A DNA stretch of 14,176 nt from Mucilaginibacter sp. (GTDB taxonomy: Bacteria; Bacteroidota; Bacteroidia; Sphingobacteriales; Sphingobacteriaceae), in contig JAFAKI010000119.1 in NCBI GenBank assembly GCA_019235595.1, forward strand, positions 1-14,176. The letters run 5' to 3'. Positions 7,206 to 14,176 of the stretch are shown here, one piece after another (the stretch's first letter is position 1; each line of letters starts with the position of its first letter). Under the pieces are notes generated by a model. It had not been told where the DNA came from and made no database searches. It was given only the letters and a program-made list of their open reading frames with translations. The position numbers and the translations under genes were made by a program.

Positions 7206-7335
7206 GTCATTTCGACGAACGAATTGGACAGAGCGATGGCGTGAGGAGAAATCTTATACAAGCGGCTCGCAGACTTTGCAAGGTGTATAAGATTTCTCTT
7301 CGCCCCAGATTAATTCCCCGGCTCGTCGAAATGAC
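7206..7335. repeat. Palindromic intergenic repeat, copy 2 (type C)
   Basis: This 130-bp element begins GTCATTTCGACGAACGAA and ends TCGTCGAAATGAC. It shares with copy 1 the ends, the GGCGTGAGGAGAAATCT block and the AGACTTTGCAAGG centre with its GTATAAGATTTCTCTTCGCC partner. It fills the gap between the converging thioredoxin and acyltransferase genes, where the hairpin could act as a terminator on both strands. Confidence 0.88.
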
Positions 7336-7357
7336 ACGAAGTTGTTAATAGATATTC

Positions 7358-8554
7358 CTACAAATAACTTAACCACCACTGATCATGGGTTTTCTTGTAT
7401 TTGCTAAACCATCTGCATGGGAAATAGAGGATAGCAATGATGATGATCCAAATCAGATATACTCCCAACAAAGTCGTGCCAAATCCTTCAGGCTGGAATA
7501 AAAGCGGCTGCCTTGGATTAACAATTTGGCTTGTCGTGTATCCGAATGCAAAAAAAACAACGATAGTCGAAAATCTGATCAGGTACCAGTGGCACACATA
7601 ATAGAAAAACGGCACATTACCAAAAACCATCACAAAGCTGGTGAACTTGCTTTTAATGTTTTCTGTAAACGATAATACAATTAGCGCGATACTCAACGTC
7701 ATGCAGAGATACAGCAAAGAGCAGGGGTATTTGGTCGTATTAAAAAATGAGATAATGCTCAACGAAATAGTTTTTTGAGGTGCCCACCGGTTCGGGTCGC
7801 CATAAATATTGAAATACCTGAACACCAGGAAAAAAACGAACGTTCCTAAACCAATGTACAGTAATAACTTTCTCCTGCGCACAGCATCAAAAGCCCTTCT
7901 GTAAAGCTGACCGAAGCCATAGCCAATAAACATAACACCCGCCCAGGGCAAAAGCGCATAGGCTACCAGCATTCCCCGATCGGGCCCAAATGGGACAAAT
8001 GCGCCAAAGCCTGCACCCGAGAACAACATTTTACCGGCGATGGTATTATTGATAAAATCAACTTTATCGATATCAAATATATTATGCCCGACAAAAATGA
8101 CAAGGCCGATGGCAATTATAACCTTAACAGGCACCTTAAGCATCACCATCAGGCCCAAAAGTACCATACTGCCCCCTATAGCCCATATCACCTGTAATAT
8201 GAATACATTATAAAGTGGATTAAGTGTGATGGCAAGTGTAATAAATGCCACTTCAACGAATATCAGCCAAAAGCCGCGTTTGATCAGAAATATCCCGAGT
8301 TGGTTTTCTGTCCTTCGCATTCCGGCCAGGTAAGCCGAAACACCACTCAAAAACACAAACGTGGGGGCGCAAAGATGCGTGATCCACCGGGTGAAGAATA
8401 AAATGGGCGTAGTGACTGCCAGATCGGTTGGGTTTGGCGAACCATGATAAAAATCCCGGATATGGTCAATCGCCATGATCAGCATTACGGCACCTCTTAA
8501 TATGTCGATAGATTCGATACGCTGCTTTGTTGCCGGCAAGGTAGTAGTTGTCAT
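7358..8554 (-). CDS. Membrane acyltransferase, HGSNAT/DUF1624 type (paralog 1)
   Basis: This 398-residue polytopic membrane protein begins with the family signature RIESIDILRGAVMLIMAIDH followed by IRDF (residues 12-34). It has about ten hydrophobic helices and ends in a basic, tryptophan-containing tail (CRWFSKYKKTHDQWWLSYL). The family includes human heparan-alpha-glucosaminide N-acetyltransferase, which passes an acetyl group from cytosolic acetyl-CoA across the membrane to a sugar. His31 in the DH motif is the conserved candidate functional residue. The bacterial substrate is unknown; O- or N-acylation of an envelope glycan is inference. The gene lies 109 bases downstream of a close paralog on the same strand, so the two are probably co-transcribed. 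No ribosome-binding site is evident. Confidence 0.85.
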   Translation of the reverse strand: MTTTTLPATKQRIESIDILRGAVMLIMAIDHIRDFYHGSPNPTDLAVTTPILFFTRWITHLCAPTFVFLSGVSAYLAGMRRTENQLGIFLIKRGFWLIFVEVAFITLAITLNPLYNVFILQVIWAIGGSMVLLGLMVMLKVPVKVIIAIGLVIFVGHNIFDIDKVDFINNTIAGKMLFSGAGFGAFVPFGPDRGMLVAYALLPWAGVMFIGYGFGQLYRRAFDAVRRRKLLLYIGLGTFVFFLVFRYFNIYGDPNRWAPQKTISLSIISFFNTTKYPCSLLYLCMTLSIALIVLSFTENIKSKFTSFVMVFGNVPFFYYVCHWYLIRFSTIVVFFAFGYTTSQIVNPRQPLLFQPEGFGTTLLGVYLIWIIIIAILYFPCRWFSKYKKTHDQWWLSYL

Positions 8555-8663
8555 GGTGAAGGATTGACTTATTATAGCGAATATAAAAAAGATAACTCAA
8601 CCTAAGGCCGTGGATATAAAATAGTTAAAGCCATTGCTTTTTGGCAACTACCTCTTGACAGGC

Positions 8664-9863
8664 TTATAAATAACTCAGCCACCACTGGTGATGCGTGCTC
8701 TTATATTTGCTATACCAGCGGCAAGGGAGATACAATATTATTATTACTACTAGCCACACCACATAAACTCCAAAAAGGTTAAAGCCAAAGTTATCTGGCT
8801 GAAAATATTTTCGCCCGTGAGAATTTACTATCTGGCTGCTATTGAATCCGGAGGCAAAGAATAAAATGATATTAATAGCTTTAATTAAATACCAGTGGCA
8901 TACATAATAAAAGAACGGTACATTACCATAAATGATCAACATAGCGGTAAATTTACTGGATATCTTTTCCGTTACCGTCAGTATTATAAGAGCCGTACCC
9001 ACCGTCATGCTCAGGAATAGGAGCGAACATGGATACTTGGTGACATTAAAAAACGACATAACACTCAAGGCAGGAGTTTTTTGAACCGACCATGGTGCAG
9101 GATCACCGTAAATATTAAAACACCTGAAAACCAGGAAAAGAACAAGCAGGGACAAACCTGAGTATAGCAATGTCCTCCTTCTTTTAATAACGTCAACCGA
9201 TTTTTCGTAAAGTGTGCCAAAAGCATAACCTATCAGCATTACAGCTATCCACGGCAACAGCGCATACGCCATCGCTAGCCCATGCCCATTACCAAGCGGC
9301 CAAAATCCACTGCCCCGGCTTGTCGTTAAAAGTAATTTGCCTAAAAATGTATCTGTAACAGCATGGGCTTTAACAATATCGAATACATTGTGCCCAAAAA
9401 ATATAATCGCCCCGATAGCACCAATTAATTGCCATGGCGCCCTCAACCCTACCAGCACTCCTAAAATCACCATACTGCCGCCAATGGCCCATATCACCTG
9501 TAAGATCAGCACCGGAAAAAAGGGATTGAGCGTTATCGCAAAAGTGATCACCACTAATTCAACCAGTATAAGCCAGAAACCACGCTTGGTCAAAAACAAG
9601 CTTAATTGATTCTTCGTCCTCCGTGTTCCGGCCAGATATGCTGATATTCCGGTGAGAAAAACGAAAGTTGGCGCACAAAAATGAGTGATGAAACGGGTGA
9701 AAAACAACATTGGTGTAGTTATCGCCAGATCGGTCGGCTCGGGGTGCCCATAATGAAAAAAGTCCCTTACATGGTCTATCGCCATAATCAACATTACTGC
9801 CCCCCTTAATATATCAATAGATTCAATACGATATTTTGGCGTCGGCGTAAGAGCTGCGGTCAT
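8664..9863 (-). CDS. Membrane acyltransferase, HGSNAT/DUF1624 type (paralog 2)
   Basis: This 399-residue protein is collinear with the next gene downstream and by eye shares roughly 60 percent of its residues. The shared parts include RIESIDILRGAVMLIMAIDH (12-31), CAPTFVFL, ILQVIWAIGGSMV, FNIYGDP, TKYPCSLL, GNVPFFYYVCHWYLI and the end HQWWLSYL. Differences concentrate in the central region after FDI (about residues 163-195) and in helix interiors. Function is as for its paralog: transfer of an acyl group to an envelope sugar, inferred from the family. It is the first gene of the pair on the minus strand, divergent from the TIM-barrel gene at 10054; no clear -7 box was found in the 190-base gap. 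Confidence 0.85.
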   Translation of the reverse strand: MTAALTPTPKYRIESIDILRGAVMLIMAIDHVRDFFHYGHPEPTDLAITTPMLFFTRFITHFCAPTFVFLTGISAYLAGTRRTKNQLSLFLTKRGFWLILVELVVITFAITLNPFFPVLILQVIWAIGGSMVILGVLVGLRAPWQLIGAIGAIIFFGHNVFDIVKAHAVTDTFLGKLLLTTSRGSGFWPLGNGHGLAMAYALLPWIAVMLIGYAFGTLYEKSVDVIKRRRTLLYSGLSLLVLFLVFRCFNIYGDPAPWSVQKTPALSVMSFFNVTKYPCSLLFLSMTVGTALIILTVTEKISSKFTAMLIIYGNVPFFYYVCHWYLIKAINIILFFASGFNSSQIVNSHGRKYFQPDNFGFNLFGVYVVWLVVIIILYLPCRWYSKYKSTHHQWWLSYL

Positions 9864-10007
9864 TGTGCTGATTATTAGGATTTAATAGGATATTCGAAGA
9901 TAAAGATATTTGCTGCGATTTATTTACCACGGAAGCCTTTTTGTTGATTTCAGCACATCGCGGTTCAACTTTAAACTTATTTTAAAAAAATTAGTCATAA
10001 AAAAACT

Positions 10008-10028
10008 ATTGTGTTATTTTTACACAAT
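10008..10028. promoter_or_regulatory. Perfect inverted repeat upstream of the TIM-barrel gene (possible operator)
   Basis: ATTGTGT at 10008-10014 and ACACAAT at 10022-10028 are exact inverted copies around TATTTTT. It lies 25 bases before the ATG at 10054, where a promoter or operator would be expected. It could bind a dimeric regulator or form a small 5' hairpin; no regulator gene is nearby. Confidence 0.3.
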
Positions 10029-10053
10029 CACTCCAATTTAAAACCAATAAATT

Positions 10054-10920
10054 ATGATTACCAGGCGTTCATTCCTGAAAACCTCTGCCCTGTTCTCGGC
10101 AGGAGTTTTAGTTGCCCCTAAGTTGTTTGCATACGATAAAAAACACATCGGGCTGCAGTTATACACTGTTCGCGATGCGATGGCTAAAGATGCACCGGGC
10201 ACACTGGCTAAAGTAGCTGAACTTGGCTACACCTCTGTTGAGGCAAGTTATGGCGATGGCAAATACTACGGCGTTGAGCCCAAAGCTTTTGCCGAACTTT
10301 TGAAGAAAAACAACCTGATCATGCCAAGCGCTCATTATTTGCTGGGCGAGGCTATGAAAGGCAAAGGCACCATATTAAACGATTGGGATAAAGCAACCGA
10401 AGATGCGGCGTCGATCGGTCAAAAATACATGGTATGCGCATGGCTTGCACCATCCGAACGCGGCAATCTGGATCATTACAAAAAGCTGGCAGAAGACTTT
10501 AACAAAGCCGGCGAAACCTGTAAAAAAGCAGGTGTTCAATTCTGCTACCACAACCACGACTTTGAATTTATACAGGAAAACGGAAAATATCCTTACGAGA
10601 TCCTGCTGGAAAATACAGATAAGAACCTGGTTAAGATGGAGATCGATCTTTACTGGTTGACTAAAGCTAATCAGGATCCAATTGCATTGATCGAGAAACA
10701 TCCGGGACGGTTCCCACTGTGGCATGTGAAGGATATGGATAAAACTGAAAAGAAGATGTTTACCGAAGTGGGTAACGGTGTGATCGATTTTAAAAAGATA
10801 TTTACCAAGGCTAACACCGCCGGACTAAAATACTTCTTCGTAGAGCAGGATATCTGCCCGGGTAATCCATTTGACAGCATTACAAAAAGCATTAGCTACA
10901 TCAAAAAGAACCTCGTATAA
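10054..10920 (+). CDS. Tat-exported sugar isomerase/epimerase-like TIM-barrel protein
   Basis: This 288-residue protein has the xylose-isomerase-like TIM barrel (AP_endonuc_2 family) shared by sugar-phosphate isomerases and epimerases. A twin-arginine signal (MITRRSFLKTSALFSAG, cleavage near Phe25-Ala26) precedes the barrel, which starts at HIGLQLYTVRD (31-41). Likely metal and substrate residues are His166 and His168 (CYHNHDFEF), Asp198 (MEIDLYWL), His224 (WHVKDMD) and Glu264 (FVEQD). Exported members of this family are common in Bacteroidetes and are usually annotated only as isomerase/epimerase; a periplasmic keto-sugar or inositol-like substrate is inference. The gene has a terminator of its own and is divergent from the acyltransferases. 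Confidence 0.88.
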   Translation: MITRRSFLKTSALFSAGVLVAPKLFAYDKKHIGLQLYTVRDAMAKDAPGTLAKVAELGYTSVEASYGDGKYYGVEPKAFAELLKKNNLIMPSAHYLLGEAMKGKGTILNDWDKATEDAASIGQKYMVCAWLAPSERGNLDHYKKLAEDFNKAGETCKKAGVQFCYHNHDFEFIQENGKYPYEILLENTDKNLVKMEIDLYWLTKANQDPIALIEKHPGRFPLWHVKDMDKTEKKMFTEVGNGVIDFKKIFTKANTAGLKYFFVEQDICPGNPFDSITKSISYIKKNLV

Positions 10921-10945
10921 TCCTAAATTAAACTAAACTGATGTG

Positions 10946-10980
10946 AAGCCGGGCCCCCGAGGAAGTCCGGCTTGTTTATT
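10946..10980 (+). terminator. Rho-independent terminator after the TIM-barrel gene
   Basis: AAGCCGG at 10946-10952 pairs with CCGGCTT at 10967-10973 around a 14-base loop, followed by a T-rich tail GTTTATT. It lies 26 bases after the stop codon. The minus-strand side lacks a T run, so it is a weaker stop for the GH32 transcript coming the other way. Confidence 0.7.
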
Positions 10981-12500
10981 TTATGGCCAGATGCTTTTGA
11001 ATGGTGAATAGGTCACCTCATTTATTTCAAAGCCATCTTTCGCATTTATTTCGATATTATCATAGGGCTTCTTTGGGAAGAAGATAGCCGTCATTACCGT
11101 CGAGCCTTTATCGGCAAATAACTCTACAGATGCCACGTCAACAATCAGTGTTACATCAGTACCTGGCTCATTTGCGATACGCCGGGAGACCATGCGCTTT
11201 GCAAAACTCTTATTAAAGCCAGACACACCCGCATTGGTACGATCGCGATATACCAGCTGTTTTCAGCCACATCGAACCCTACTATCAATTGCTCACCGCC
11301 TTTATTGGATAAAGTAATGGAGAAGCTTTTGAGTTGCTTGGATGAAAATGTCAATTCATACTGATTATCCAAATGTTTTATAAGCCTGGTTAAGGCCTTT
11401 TCACCTTTTATGTTAATGGTTCTTAAATCTATCGAACCGGTTTTCAAACTATTTAATTCCTTTACCGGTTCAGAAGTGACGTAATAATTATGGTCGATGT
11501 TAACAAGTTTCAACTCACGCGGAACGGTGTTAGCGCTCCGCCAAACTTCGGTAGGTACCGTTGTGGCATATTCCCAATTACTCATCCAGCCAAAAAATAT
11601 GTTTCGGTCGCCGGTATTATGAAAGGTTACCCCGGCGTATTCATCGGTGCCACTGTCAATCCATCGGGTATCGTTATTGAGAGCCTTAAAGATTTTTCCG
11701 TTAAAATTCCCGACGAAATATTGGGTTGCAGAGCCTCCGCTCGGTCCCCCGGGATTAATGTTTACGATTAACACCCATAGTTTTTTACCGTCGGTTGCTG
11801 TAATCGGGAATAAAGTCGGGCATTCCCATACACCGCCGTGCGCACCTAAATGCTCGCCAAACTCACTTTCCTTTTTCCACTCTTTCAGGTTTGGTGATGA
11901 ATAAAAAGTGATCCTATCCTTAGTAGCTAGAGACATTACCCATTTCTTCTCAGGGGTGTACCAAACTACATTGGGGTCGCGAAAATCGAATATTCCGGGA
12001 TTCTTCAGCACCGGGTTGTGGGCATATTTGTGCCAGGTTTTACCATCATCGTTGCTATAAGCTATGCTTTCATTTTCGGTGTCGTTCTTGCCGTCCTTTT
12101 CTTTAGTCTGATCGTGATGGGTAAAGATAGCCACCAACGGCGGCTGCCCGTTTTTACCTAACCCGCTGGTGTTGTTAAAGTCAACCACTGCACTTCCGGA
12201 AAAGATCAATCCCAAGCTATCCGGATACAAAGCAACAGGCTGATTTTTCCAATGAATCATATCGCTACTGGTGGCATGGCCCCAGTGCATTGGTCCCCAA
12301 ACGCTGGCTTTGGGATAATATTGATAAAATAAATGGTAGGTGCCCTTGTAATATAACAACCCGTTAGGATCGTTCATCCAATGCGCAGGTGGCGAGAAAT
12401 GTATCTGCGGACGGTATTGTTCTTTATAGACCGGCTTTTGGGCCATAGCAGTTGTCGAGGCCAGCAAACCTATTGCCAGATATTTCACCTTATTATTCAT
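10981..12500 (-). pseudogene. GH32 glycosidase (levanase/fructanase/invertase type), frameshifted near the 3' end
   Basis: Glycoside hydrolase family 32 cleaves fructosyl bonds in sucrose, levan or inulin. The signal peptide is residues 1-20 (MNNKVKYLAIGLLASTTAMA). The five-blade propeller carries all three catalytic signatures: nucleophile Asp44 in HWMNDPNG, Asp175 in FDFRDPN and acid/base Glu226 in VWECPTLFP. The frame is correct through ENSWYI (residue 418, base 11247), then runs into 31 unrelated residues and stops at 11151. The family sequence resumes in another frame as DRTNAGVSGFNK from base 11244 to the stop at 10981. Removing two bases (11245-11246) would give a normal 505-residue enzyme, so the C-terminal beta-sandwich is displaced. 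It may be a real mutation or a sequencing error. The ATG at 12500 starts one base after the transporter stop codon. Confidence 0.85.
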
Positions 12501-12501
12501 A

Positions 12502-13833
12502 TCAATGCATAGTTAACGTGCGCTCTATCTGTTCCAGTGACTTGCCTTTGGTTTCTGGCATTACTTTGATAACAAAGAAAAACTGGAACACCATCATCAC
12601 GGTAAAAAACATAAACGTATTACCGCCACCCAGTTTACCAGTGATATATGGGAACGAAAATGCGATAAGCGTTGCCATCACCCAATGAGTAAAGCTGCCC
12701 AGGGTTTGTCCTTTTGCACGAACCTGGTTGGGGAATATTTCGGAGATAAATACCCATATCACCGCGCCTTGTGAAAAAGCAAAGAATGCGATATAGATCA
12801 TCAGTAAATAGGTCACGTAGTTACCATTAACATGGCCGCCGTAAAAAGAAAAAGACACCAGCCCTAATGTTGCAATTAGCCCTAACGATCCTACGAACAT
12901 CAGCTTCTTGCGGCCCAGGCTATCAATAAACCAGATTGCCAGCATGGTGAAAGCCAGATTGACTGCCCCTATACCCGTAGTAGATAATAACGCTGCGCTC
13001 TTACCCAAGCCCGCCATAGTGAAAATTCGCGGCGCATAATAAATAATCGCATTGATCCCTGATACCTGGTTAAAAAAGGCAAAAAGTACCGCCAATGTCG
13101 CCGGGAAACGGTAGCGTTTATTAAACAGGCTTTCAGCATTTGCATCCTTCTCTTCTTCATTTTTAGCGTTGATGATAGTTTGCATTTCCTGTTCATAGCC
13201 ATCGGGATTAATGAGTTGTAAGGTTTTCCTGGCTTCATCGTTCTGAGCCTTGTGTAAAATAAGCCAGCGCGGGCTTTCAGGAACAAACCGCAATAAAATC
13301 AGAAACAGCAATGATGGAATAGCCATGATACCCAGCATATAACGCCATGGATCGGTAAAGACTAATCCGATCAGGTAATTGGATAAATAGGATATCAAAA
13401 TACCCAGCACTATATTGAATTGAAAAAGTATAACCAATCTGCCCCTTGCAGATGCCGGAGCAATTTCTGAAATATAAATCGGCGCGATAACTGACGAGGC
13501 CCCTACCCCTAAACCACCAATAAAGCGCAGCAGCACAAACAAGTACCAGTTGGTAGCAACGGCCGTACCCAGCGAACCCACAAGGAAGATGCAGGCTATA
13601 ATGATCAGTGATTGTTTTCGGCCTATCCTATCGGCAGGAATACGCCCGAAGAATGCCCCGGTAACTGTACCTATAAGAGCTATGGAAATGGTAAAACCAT
13701 GTTGAAGATCGCTTAAATGCCAATAGCTTTGAATGGATTGTTCGGCGCCGGAAATAACCGCAGTATCAAAACCAAACAGAAAACCGCCGAGGGCCATGAT
13801 TATTGACCAGCCAATAACTTTTCGTTGAATCAT
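12502..13833 (-). CDS. Sugar-porter family MFS transporter (sugar/proton symporter)
   Basis: This 443-residue inner-membrane protein has the 12-helix plan of the sugar porter family (XylE/GLUT relatives). Family motifs are GRIPADRIGRK (63-73), the arginine-rich loop ASARGRLV (127-134), PESPRWL (185-191), FNQVSGINAIIYYAP (254-268, sugar-contacting Gln and Asn), SLGRKK after helix 8, and PETKGKSLEQIE near the C terminus (428-439). A cytosolic linker at about 200-245 joins the two halves. It is the first gene of an operon: its TGA ends at 12502 and the GH32 ATG begins at 12500, so translation is probably coupled. The pairing implies uptake of fructose, glucose or sucrose released by the GH32 enzyme. 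The exact sugar cannot be read from sequence. Confidence 0.92.
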   Translation of the reverse strand: MIQRKVIGWSIIMALGGFLFGFDTAVISGAEQSIQSYWHLSDLQHGFTISIALIGTVTGAFFGRIPADRIGRKQSLIIIACIFLVGSLGTAVATNWYLFVLLRFIGGLGVGASSVIAPIYISEIAPASARGRLVILFQFNIVLGILISYLSNYLIGLVFTDPWRYMLGIMAIPSLLFLILLRFVPESPRWLILHKAQNDEARKTLQLINPDGYEQEMQTIINAKNEEEKDANAESLFNKRYRFPATLAVLFAFFNQVSGINAIIYYAPRIFTMAGLGKSAALLSTTGIGAVNLAFTMLAIWFIDSLGRKKLMFVGSLGLIATLGLVSFSFYGGHVNGNYVTYLLMIYIAFFAFSQGAVIWVFISEIFPNQVRAKGQTLGSFTHWVMATLIAFSFPYITGKLGGGNTFMFFTVMMVFQFFFVIKVMPETKGKSLEQIERTLTMH

Positions 13834-13861
13834 AATAAGAGGTTTATAATTGAAGTAATAC

Positions 13862-13869
13862 CAAATATA
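13862..13869 (-). promoter_or_regulatory. Candidate -7 promoter box for the transporter-GH32 operon
   Basis: On the minus strand the bases read TATATTTG, an exact match to TAnnTTTG, 28 bases upstream of the transporter ATG at 13833. No convincing TTTG -33 element is seen at 17-23 bases upstream, so the promoter may need an activator. Confidence 0.5.
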
Positions 13870-13937
13870 ACCTTTAAACGCTTAGGTGGCGCATTTACAG
13901 AAAATAAAAGGCAAACAAATACTCCTCATTTATTTAT

Positions 13938-14111
13938 CGCTCCATTAGGAGCGAAATGTTGGTAGAAAATAACAATCGCCATCGTTTTTTGCGCCGTAGG
14001 TGCAATACTCCGATGTGCATTTCGAATAACAATGCGAAAATGTGTTGCACCTACGGCGCAAAAATTGTTATGGTTTCTCTTCTCTACCAACATGTTACCC
14101 CTATGGGGTAA
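13938..14111. repeat. Composite palindromic element with nested inverted repeats and end hairpins (type D)
   Basis: The element has three nested levels. A perfect 6-bp hairpin (CGCTCC-ATTA-GGAGCG, 13938-13953) stands at the left end and a perfect 7-bp hairpin (TTACCCC-TAT-GGGGTAA, 14095-14111) at the right end. Just inside are inverted arms ATGTTGGTAGA (13956-13966) and TCTACCAACAT (14083-14093), perfect over 11 bases. Inside these lies a perfect 20-bp inverted repeat at 13986-14005 and 14045-14064, containing GCGCCGTAGGTGC. No coding frame is present. The plan resembles a small non-autonomous mobile element, which is inference. Confidence 0.8.
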
Positions 14112-14138
14112 ATGATAAAGACATTTGTACGCATTAGC

Positions 14139-14176
14139 TTATTTACCCGCCAGAATATTCAACTTTTCAATAATCG
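14139..14176 (-). CDS. Possible 3' end of a minus-strand gene running off the window
   Basis: On the minus strand, from the window edge, the frame reads IIEKLNILAGK and stops with TAA at 14139-14141. Eleven codons are too few to identify a family or to prove coding. If real, it would be the gene upstream of the sugar operon. A plus-strand frame starting at ATG 14112 is also open to the edge and cannot be excluded. Confidence 0.2.
   Translation of the reverse strand, partial: IIEKLNILAGK

Larger units (their letters stand above)
13834..14176. other. 343-bp region upstream of the sugar operon: promoter and palindromic element
   Basis: No gene is firmly supported. The promoter box at 13862-13869 lies nearest the transporter, the long palindromic element fills 13938-14111, and the last 65 bases are AT-rich with only short open frames. 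One of these is a possible gene end at 14139-14176 (minus). Confidence 0.55.

Noticed and set aside
5719..7335. The repeats as tRNA genes or a CRISPR array
   Set aside because: There is no cloverleaf, no CCA end, and no regular repeat-spacer spacing; only two copies lie 1.35 kb apart with genes between them.
10375..10725. A 116-codon open frame antisense to the TIM-barrel gene
   Set aside because: It has no family features or upstream signals and lies opposite a clearly coding frame.
10981..11226. A separate 81-residue minus-strand gene starting with GTG at 11226
   Set aside because: Its sequence is the normal C-terminal domain of GH32 enzymes and continues upstream of the GTG to the frameshift point, so it is a displaced part of the GH32 gene.
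14112..14176. A plus-strand gene starting at ATG 14112 and running off the window
   Set aside because: It starts right at the edge of the palindromic element with no ribosome-binding site, and 21 codons give no family signal; the evidence is too thin to call.

Overview
The window looks like chromosomal DNA from a Bacteroidota bacterium, most likely family Sphingobacteriaceae (Mucilaginibacter/Pedobacter type). The signs are Bacteroidetes-type -7 boxes (TAnnTTTG) before several genes, weak or absent Shine-Dalgarno sequences, secreted carbohydrate-active proteins with lipid-free signal peptides, and many palindromic intergenic repeats. The genus assignment is inference from gene style, not from a marker gene.

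Layout. 1-963 (+) is the 3' part of an M24 Xaa-Pro aminopeptidase. 964-2030 holds a palindromic repeat, a small 80-residue protein of unknown function (1384-1626) with its own promoter, ribosome-binding site and terminator, and a long imperfect stem (1751-1873). A secreted esterase (2031-2897, +) converges on a GT39-type membrane glycosyltransferase (3002-4666, -) across a palindrome. A Tat-exported metallo-beta-lactamase-fold hydrolase (4810-5706, +), a secreted alpha/beta hydrolase (5896-6762, +) and a thioredoxin (6892-7188, +) follow. Two copies of one roughly 135-bp palindromic repeat lie at 5719-5856 and 7206-7335. Two tandem paralogous membrane acyltransferases of the HGSNAT/DUF1624 type (7358-8554 and 8664-9863) are on the minus strand. 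A Tat-exported TIM-barrel sugar isomerase/epimerase-like protein (10054-10920, +) comes next. The window closes with a minus-strand operon: a sugar-porter MFS transporter (13833 down to 12502) followed after one base by a GH32 fructanase/invertase-type glycosidase (12500 down to 10981). A further palindromic element (13938-14111) lies upstream of the operon.

How the genes work together. The clearest functional unit is the GH32 plus sugar-porter pair, which reads as secreted or periplasmic hydrolysis of sucrose or fructan followed by monosaccharide uptake. The GH32 gene is broken in this sequence by what looks like a two-base insertion (one extra CG) near 11245, so the last 87 codons are out of frame. 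The other genes are mostly single-gene units for envelope and carbohydrate metabolism.

I found no tRNA, rRNA, CRISPR array, transposase, phage gene or defence system, and no convincing evidence of a wholly new multi-gene system. The points most worth a second look are the dense palindromic intergenic elements, several of which share GTCAT-type ends, the tandem acyltransferase pair, the GH32 frameshift and the small CxxCxC protein.
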